Source of the DNA: Maritimibacter sp.
Lineage (GTDB): Bacteria > Pseudomonadota > Alphaproteobacteria > Rhodobacterales > Rhodobacteraceae
Length of the DNA stretch: 27,492 nt
Reading direction: 5' to 3'
Assembly: GCA_020441225.1 (NCBI GenBank)
Contig: JAGRMP010000318.1
Location: 1-27,492 of the forward strand
A program made the position numbers and the translations under genes. Below the pieces are notes generated by a model that ran no database searches, had not been told where the DNA came from, and worked only from the letters and a program-made list of their open reading frames with translations. This document shows positions 22,398 through 27,492 of this stretch, piece after piece. Within the stretch, counting starts at the first letter, position 1. The number at the start of each line of letters is the position of its first letter.

Positions 22398-22853
22398 ATG
22401 TACCGGCGGGCAACCAGCGGCGCATTCATCGTCGTCACCACGTTCTTGATCGTGGTGGTCATGGCGCTGTTCACCTGGGTGATCTACGGCATGGCGCGGC
22501 AGGTCTACACCCTGACCGACACCATGATCGAGATGAACCGGAATTTCGGACAGATGGTCACCGACATGGACCGGATCTCGGACAACATGGGCACGATCAC
22601 CGGGAACATGGACGAGATGACCCAGGCGATCCGGACGATGACCGGCACCATGGAAACCATGACCGATACCCTGGGCTCGATGGACGGGGCGATCACGGTG
22701 ATGTCCGGCGAGATCGAGACCATGAACCGCGGGGTCACCTCCATGGCCGGGTCGGTCTACGGGATGAACGCGGCGATGAACCGGATGACCATGGACATGG
22801 GCCGGGTGGGGCAGGCGTTCTCCAACCCGATGTCGTTGATGTTCCCGTTCTGA
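22398..22853 (+). CDS. Membrane-anchored methionine-core coiled-coil protein
   Basis: ATG 22398 is chosen because GGGAGGAGCC precedes it; an ATG four codons earlier lacks a site. The 151-residue product has one N-terminal membrane helix (about residues 9-30) and an otherwise extracytoplasmic helix. From residue 43 to 134 an unbroken heptad pattern runs for about 13 repeats. The d positions (46, then every 7) are M, M, I, I, M, M, M, M, M, M, M, M, M, and the a positions (43, then every 7) are M, F, M, M, M, I, M, L, I, I, V, V, M, M. Twenty-four of 151 residues are Met. The tail ends NPMSLMFPF. I do not recognise the family. It precedes an RND adaptor-permease pair by 416 bases and may be a periplasmic accessory of it. 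Confidence 0.88.
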   Translation: MYRRATSGAFIVVTTFLIVVVMALFTWVIYGMARQVYTLTDTMIEMNRNFGQMVTDMDRISDNMGTITGNMDEMTQAIRTMTGTMETMTDTLGSMDGAITVMSGEIETMNRGVTSMAGSVYGMNAAMNRMTMDMGRVGQAFSNPMSLMFPF

Positions 22854-23269
22854 CGGGGGCGCGCCCGGCGCCACCCGGTGCCGCCGGGGTCCTTCCGGTG
22901 TCGTCCGGCGCCGGGAGGGTCGTTTCAGACAGACGGCGTCCGGCGGTTTTTTTGCCGGCGCCGCGGCGCCGGTCCGTGCGCCGGAGGAGAGGGAGCGACC
23001 ACAGAATATCCGTGCGGCAAAATAGTAAGTTGACAATCACAACGATCTCGGTGTTGGCGCTACCAGGGTGCCGTTGGGTCAACTTGTTCCAGAGCAACCC
23101 TGCGACAATCAGTTCCATTCACACATTCAAATAACTTGTTGCGTGGAGCCCATCAAAAAGGTAATGATATTTCACGGGCTGCTAATATACTTGCGCAAAG
23201 TAAGGCGCAAAATGCTCCGGCGCCACTGCAACACAGGCCGAGAATCGGCCTGAAAACAAAGGGAGAGGG
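22854..23269. other. 416-base intergenic region before the RND genes
   Basis: No convincing gene. The first part is GC-rich with a T7 run (22947-22953) and an 18-bp perfect palindrome CCGGCGCCGCGGCGCCGG (22955-22972), probably ending transcription from the upstream gene. The second part (about 23000-23220) is distinctly AT-richer. It has a promoter-like TTGCGT (23139-23144), 17 bases, TAATGA (23162-23167), and an inverted repeat TTGCGC-N8-GCGCAA (23191-23210). A small hairpin GGCCGA-GAA-TCGGCC (23236-23250) lies just before the adaptor start. Confidence 0.6.
22955..22972 (+). terminator. Palindrome beside a T7 run, possible terminator
   Basis: The T7 run at 22947-22953 is followed by a perfect 18-bp palindrome. 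GC-rich partial repeats upstream (CCGGCG and GTCCGG units, 22880-22946) could form the stem before the T-run. The exact fold is not clear by eye. Confidence 0.4.
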
Positions 23270-24430
23270 ATGCAGAAAATCACCAGAATCGCACCCGTCC
23301 TTGCAGCATTCGCAGCGGCAGTTTTCACCAGCTCGGCGGCGGTTTCGCAGGACCATTCGGGGACAATGACGCCCGGGGGCTACCGAACGGCCCCTGTCAT
23401 GGTGTCGCAGGTGGGCGGCTCGGCCATCGTCGGCGGGACCGTCATCCCCTACAAGGAAATCACCGTCTCGGCCCAGGTGCCGGGCCGGGTCACGTATCTC
23501 GCCGGGGTCGAAGGCCACAGGGCCGAGACCGGAGAGGTGCTGGTCAAGATCGACGACGCCGACGTCCAGGCCCAGCGGCGCGCGGCGCTCAGCCAGATCT
23601 ACCAGGCCGAAGCGGGTCTGCGGAACTCCTACATGCAATATTCGCGCGAGCTCTATTCGCCGCGCGTGAACTCGATCACCGGCTTTCCCGGCATGGGCAT
23701 CCCGGCGACGTTCGACCAGTTCTTCACTCGCGGCTTTTCCGAGGTGATGGGCCAGTCCGACAGCGGGCTCGAACGCCAGGCCGACCTCTACGCCCAGGGC
23801 GTCGGCGTCGACCAGGCGACCAGCGGCCTCGCCGCCGCCCAGGCCAACCTCGAAGCCATCGACGCGGCGCTCGACGATTTCCAGGCCACGGCCGCTTTCG
23901 ACGGCATCATCATGCGCAAGCATATCGAGGTCGGCGATACGGTGCAGCCGGGCATGCCGCTCGTTGACTACGCCTTCATCGATTACCTGCGGATCGAGGC
24001 GGATGTGCCGGTGCGGCTCGCCGCCGGGCTGTCCGAGGGGATGCTGGTGCCGGCGCGGCTCGACTCAGGGTCCGGTCCGGTCGAAGCCCGGGTGGCGCAG
24101 ATCTATCCCGTCGCCGACCCCAAGCGCCACACCGTCACGGTCAAGTTCGACCTGCCCGTCGGCACTCCGGGCGGCCCGGGCATGTATGTCGAGGTGACGG
24201 TGCCGGATGCCTCGGTGCCGGCCCAGGCGCAGACCTCGGTTCCGCTCGAGGCGCTGGTCTGGCGCGGCAGCCTGCCGGCGGTCTTCGTGCTCGACCAGGG
24301 CAAACCTTCGCTTCGCATCGTGCGGGTCGGCTATCCGCTGCCCGATGGCACGATCTCGGTCATCTCCGGTCTCGTTGGCGGCGAGACGGTGATCCTTTCC
24401 CCGCCGTCTTCCCTGATTTCAGGGCACTAG
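23270..24430 (+). CDS. RND efflux periplasmic adaptor (HlyD/AcrA-like membrane fusion protein)
   Basis: The 386-residue protein starts at ATG 23270 after AGGGAGAGGG. It has a signal peptide (residues 1-26, AAVSQ) and no lipobox cysteine. The split lipoyl domain is visible as KEITVSAQVPGRVTYLAGVEGHRAETGEVLVKIDD (62-96) and AAFDGIIMRKHIEVGDTVQPGMPLVDY (203-229). Between them is a short helical hairpin with an unusual segment rich in aromatic residues and Gly (residues 128-163, including NSITGFPGMGIPATFDQFF). A beta-barrel and membrane-proximal domain follow. It links the RND permease downstream to an outer-membrane channel, which is not in the window. Confidence 0.92.
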   Translation: MQKITRIAPVLAAFAAAVFTSSAAVSQDHSGTMTPGGYRTAPVMVSQVGGSAIVGGTVIPYKEITVSAQVPGRVTYLAGVEGHRAETGEVLVKIDDADVQAQRRAALSQIYQAEAGLRNSYMQYSRELYSPRVNSITGFPGMGIPATFDQFFTRGFSEVMGQSDSGLERQADLYAQGVGVDQATSGLAAAQANLEAIDAALDDFQATAAFDGIIMRKHIEVGDTVQPGMPLVDYAFIDYLRIEADVPVRLAAGLSEGMLVPARLDSGSGPVEARVAQIYPVADPKRHTVTVKFDLPVGTPGGPGMYVEVTVPDASVPAQAQTSVPLEALVWRGSLPAVFVLDQGKPSLRIVRVGYPLPDGTISVISGLVGGETVILSPPSSLISGH

Positions 24431-24457
24431 GCGAGACAGAGAGGACCGGGAGGAGAT

Positions 24458-27400
24458 ATGACCGACAACACCGCCACCCAGAACGGCAGCAGCCCCTCAG
24501 GCCACGGAAACGGCAACGGCAACGGAAACGGCAGCGGGCATGGCAACGGCAACGGGCACGGGCAAGACCTCGGGCTCGCCGGCCGTCTCGCCAGGGCCTT
24601 CATCAACTCGCCGCTGTCGCCGCTGCTGCTGCTCGCCTGTCTCGGGCTCGGCATCATGGGCCTCATCCTGACCCCGCGCCAGGAAGATCCGCAGATCTCG
24701 GTGCCGATGGTGGATGTGTTCTTCTCCTATCCCGGCATCTCCGCCGAGCAGGTGGCCTCGCTCGCCACCGACCCGCTCGAGCGGCTGATGAGCGAGATCC
24801 CCGGGGTCCAGCACGTCTATTCCACCTCTGCGCGCGATGGCGCCATGGTGACGGTGCAGTTCGAGGTCGGCGAGGAGATGGGTCCGTCGCTGGTCAAGCT
24901 CAACGACAAGATCCAGTCCAATCTCGACAAGATCCCGCCGGGCGTGTCGATGCCGCTGATCAAGCCCAAAGGGGTGGACGACGTGCCCGTCGTCACGCTC
25001 ACCCTGTGGAGCCACGAGGTCGATGAAGGGGCGCTGCGCGCGCTCAGCCTCGACGTGATGCAGCGGCTCAAAGAAGTGCCCAATACCTCGCAGAGCTTCG
25101 TCACCGGCGGGCGCTCCGACGCGATCAAGGTCGAGGTCTTCCCCGAACGTCTTGCCGGTTTCGGGATCGGGCTCGACGAGATTGCCCAGACGATCAACGC
25201 GGCCAATTCCGAGCGCGGCGTGGGGATGGTCGAGGCGGGGCAGAGCTCGTTCACCCTCTATACCGGCTCGTTCCTGCGCACTGCCCGCGACATCGAGAAC
25301 CTGATGATCGGCGTGAGCTTCGGCCAGCCGACCTACATCCGCGACGTCGCCCTGGTAACCCAGGGCACCGACGACGCCACCTCGATGGTCAACTACTACA
25401 CCGGCCCGGCCTATGGCGCGCATGGCGACGACGAAAGCCACGCCGCGGACCTGGAACTGGCGCCGCTCGGCGCGCCCGCCGTCACCATCGCCGTCGCCAA
25501 GAAATCCGGCTCCAACGGCGTGACCGTGACCAATGCGGTGCTCGCCGCGGTCGAGCGGCTGCAGGGCAGCCTGATCCCCGACAACGTCCATGTCGAGGTC
25601 ACCCGCAATTACGGCGAGACCGCCAACGAAAAGGTCAACGAGCTGATCTTCAAGCTCTTCGTGGTGACCGGCGCGGTGACGCTCCTGATCTGGATGGCGC
25701 TCGGTTTCCGCGCTGCGACCGTGGTGCTGATCGTGATCCCGATCGTCATCCTGGTCACCGTCTTCTCGGCCTGGCTGCTCGGCTACACGATCGACAGGGT
25801 CTCGCTCTTCGCGCTGATCTTCTCCATCGGGATCCTCGTCGACGATGCCATCGTCGTGGTTGAGAACATCTACCGCCGCTGGCTCGAAGAGGGCGAATGC
25901 TCCGAGGGCTGCTCGGTCGACGCGGTGCGCGAAGTCGGCAACCCGACCATCCTCGCCACCCTCACCGTGATCGCGGCGCTCCTGCCCATGGGCTTCGTGC
26001 GCGGGATGATGGGCCCCTATATGGAGCCGATTCCGGCGCTCGGCTCGGTGGCGATGATCTTCTCGCTGTTCGCCGCCTTCATCTTCACCCCCTGGCTCGC
26101 CCAGCGGATCCGGCCGTCGATGGAGAGCCTGGAGAAGAGCCAGGAGAGCGAGCACAAGCAGACGCTCTGGCTCAACCGCTTCTACGTCCGGCTGCTGGTA
26201 CCGCTCATCACCCGGCGACCCGTCGGCTGGGGCTTTGCCATCGGGCTGATCGCGGTGTTCCTGCTCTCGGTCTTCCTGTTCTACATGCAGGCCGTCACCG
26301 TGAAGATGCTGCCCAAGGACAACAAGCCGGAATACAACGTCACCGTGAACATGCCCGAGGGCACGCCGCTGCCGGTGACCGCCAACGTGGTCTCGCAGCT
26401 CGCCGAGCGGCTGATGACGATCCCCGAAGTGGTCGCGCTGCAGAGCTATGTCGGCACCGCGAGCCCGTTCAACTTCAACGGCCTCGTGCGCCACAGCTAC
26501 CTGCGCGACAAGCCTTGGATGGCCGATATCCAGGTCGAGATCGGTGCCAAGCACCACCGCGAGCGCTCGTCGGAAGAGCTGGCCGTCGTCACGCGCGAGA
26601 TGCTGACCCCGGTCGCCCAGGAGCTCGGCGCGCGGATCGAGGTGATCGAGATGCCGCCGGGGCCGCCGGTGCTGCAGACGATGGTCGCCGAGGTCTACGG
26701 CCCCGACGACGCCACCCGCCGCCAGGTCGCCGCCGATATCCGTGCGATGTTCGAGCGCGCCGAGATCACCGTCGATGCCGACAGCTACCTGCAGGACCCG
26801 TATACCTCCTGGCGCTTCGTGGTCGACCGCGAAAAGGCCTCGCGCCGCGGTGTTTCGGTCGAAACCATCAACCGGCAGCTCGAAATGGCGATGGGCGGCT
26901 ACATCCTCGGCGACGTGAAAACCGACCGCGCGGTCGAGCCGATGTTCATCTACCTGCAGATGCCGCTGGCGCTGCGCGGCCAGTTCGGCCGGCTCGGGCA
27001 ACTCCCGGTGCCGTCGGTGACCGGCGCGATGATCCCGCTGACGGAGCTCGGCCATTTCGAGGAATTCCAGCTCGACGACCCGATCTATCACAAGGACCTC
27101 CGCGCGGTGGAATTCGTCACCGGTGAGGTGACCGGCAAGCTCGGCGCGCCGATCTACGCGATCTTCGAGCTCGAAGACCTTCTCGACACCTACGTCGCCC
27201 CCGACGGCGTGCGGGTCGACACCAACTATGTCGGTCCGCCCGAGAACACGCTTTCGTCCGCGCTCGAATGGACCGGCGAATGGACGGTGACCTACGAGAC
27301 CTTCCGCGACATGGGTCTGGCCTTCGCCGTGGCGCTGATCCTGATCTACATCCTTGTGGTCTGGGAGTTCGGCAACTTCACCATCCCCGCAATCGTCATG

Positions 27401-27492
27401 GTGCCGATCCCGCTCACGCTCATCGGCATCGTGCCCGGCCACTGGCTGTTCGGCGCCTCCTTCACCGCAACCTCGATGATCGGCTTCATCGC
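24458..27492 (+). CDS. RND-family efflux permease (3' end beyond window)
   Basis: The frame is open from ATG 24458 (Shine-Dalgarno GGGAGGAGAT) to the window end, 1011 complete codons. Residues 15-37 are a tail of Gly, Asn and His. Membrane segment 1 (SPLSPLLLLACLGLGIMGLI) is followed by the porter domain (PQISVPMVDVFFSYPGISAEQVASLATDPLE). Segment 4 carries the proton-relay aspartates D462 and D463 (GILVDDAIVVVENIYRR). A second porter domain and segments up to about 11 (ILIYILVVWEFGNFTIPAIVMVPIPLTL) are visible, so roughly 100-140 residues are missing. It is a proton-driven exporter of the AcrB/HAE superfamily, 27 bases after its adaptor. Substrate unknown; the neighbourhood allows metals or sulfur-related compounds. 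Confidence 0.93.
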   Translation, partial: MTDNTATQNGSSPSGHGNGNGNGNGSGHGNGNGHGQDLGLAGRLARAFINSPLSPLLLLACLGLGIMGLILTPRQEDPQISVPMVDVFFSYPGISAEQVASLATDPLERLMSEIPGVQHVYSTSARDGAMVTVQFEVGEEMGPSLVKLNDKIQSNLDKIPPGVSMPLIKPKGVDDVPVVTLTLWSHEVDEGALRALSLDVMQRLKEVPNTSQSFVTGGRSDAIKVEVFPERLAGFGIGLDEIAQTINAANSERGVGMVEAGQSSFTLYTGSFLRTARDIENLMIGVSFGQPTYIRDVALVTQGTDDATSMVNYYTGPAYGAHGDDESHAADLELAPLGAPAVTIAVAKKSGSNGVTVTNAVLAAVERLQGSLIPDNVHVEVTRNYGETANEKVNELIFKLFVVTGAVTLLIWMALGFRAATVVLIVIPIVILVTVFSAWLLGYTIDRVSLFALIFSIGILVDDAIVVVENIYRRWLEEGECSEGCSVDAVREVGNPTILATLTVIAALLPMGFVRGMMGPYMEPIPALGSVAMIFSLFAAFIFTPWLAQRIRPSMESLEKSQESEHKQTLWLNRFYVRLLVPLITRRPVGWGFAIGLIAVFLLSVFLFYMQAVTVKMLPKDNKPEYNVTVNMPEGTPLPVTANVVSQLAERLMTIPEVVALQSYVGTASPFNFNGLVRHSYLRDKPWMADIQVEIGAKHHRERSSEELAVVTREMLTPVAQELGARIEVIEMPPGPPVLQTMVAEVYGPDDATRRQVAADIRAMFERAEITVDADSYLQDPYTSWRFVVDREKASRRGVSVETINRQLEMAMGGYILGDVKTDRAVEPMFIYLQMPLALRGQFGRLGQLPVPSVTGAMIPLTELGHFEEFQLDDPIYHKDLRAVEFVTGEVTGKLGAPIYAIFELEDLLDTYVAPDGVRVDTNYVGPPENTLSSALEWTGEWTVTYETFRDMGLAFAVALILIYILVVWEFGNFTIPAIVMVPIPLTLIGIVPGHWLFGASFTATSMIGFI

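Noticed and set aside
19508..23134. Very long plus-strand open frame opposite nadC, nadB and nadA
   Set aside because: It is antisense to three clear enzyme genes, rich in Arg, Gly, Asp and His with no domain pattern, and has no ribosome binding site; GC-rich third positions keep the opposite frame free of stops.
24497..27442. 981-codon minus-strand open frame
   Set aside because: It is the shadow of the RND permease, whose plus frame shows membrane segments and the DD proton relay; the minus product is a run of His, Arg, Asp and Gln without fold-like pattern.

Overview
The DNA is very GC-rich and codes densely on both strands. Gene content and protein style (Sox thiosulfate oxidation genes, LacI-controlled CUT1 sugar-type transporter, nadABC, two CtrA-type boxes) point to an alphaproteobacterium, most likely a Rhodobacteraceae/Rhodobacterales sulfur oxidizer. 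That assignment is inference; no rRNA or marker gene is present. No tRNA, rRNA, CRISPR array, insertion sequence or phage gene was seen.

Layout, left to right. (1) 1-1489: the 3' end of a LolD/MacB-type ABC ATPase overlapping a cysteine-bearing polytopic membrane protein. (2) 1496-1792: a small hypothetical gene on the minus strand. (3) 1906-8645: a LacI-family regulator divergent from a binding-protein-dependent ABC importer (binding protein, two permeases, ATPase) that ends in a GH63/MGH1-like glycoside hydrolase. It reads as an uptake-and-hydrolysis operon for a small glycoside, possibly a compatible solute such as glucosyl- or mannosylglycerate. A LacI-type operator sits inside the divergent promoter. 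(4) 8646-9026: a convergent intergenic region with a CtrA-type box and two terminator-like hairpins.

(5) 9027-16361: the sox locus. On the minus strand the order of transcription is soxV, two tandem soxW-like thioredoxins, soxX, soxY, soxZ, soxA, soxB. Divergent from soxV are soxS and a periplasmic DUF302 protein. SoxXA and SoxB act on sulfur chains carried on the SoxY C-terminal cysteine of SoxYZ. SoxV, SoxW and SoxS form the thiol-reducing support system. soxCD and soxR are not in the window. AT-rich inverted repeats in the soxS-soxV and soxW-soxX intergenic regions match where SoxR sites are known in Paracoccus.

(6) 16362-18503: a second CtrA-type box, an octamer-repeat hairpin, a membrane-anchored DUF302 gene and a PQQ-dependent sugar dehydrogenase-like gene. 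(7) 18606-22114: nadA-nadB-nadC, the de novo quinolinate route to NAD. (8) 22398-27492: a membrane-anchored coiled-coil protein whose core is largely methionine, then a periplasmic adaptor and an RND permease (cut by the window end) with an unusual Gly/Asn/His-rich N-terminal tail.

The parts most worth a second look are the methionine-cored coiled coil next to the RND pump, the soxCD-less sox cluster with duplicated SoxW, the paired CtrA-box/hairpin intergenic regions, and the glycoside importer-hydrolase operon.
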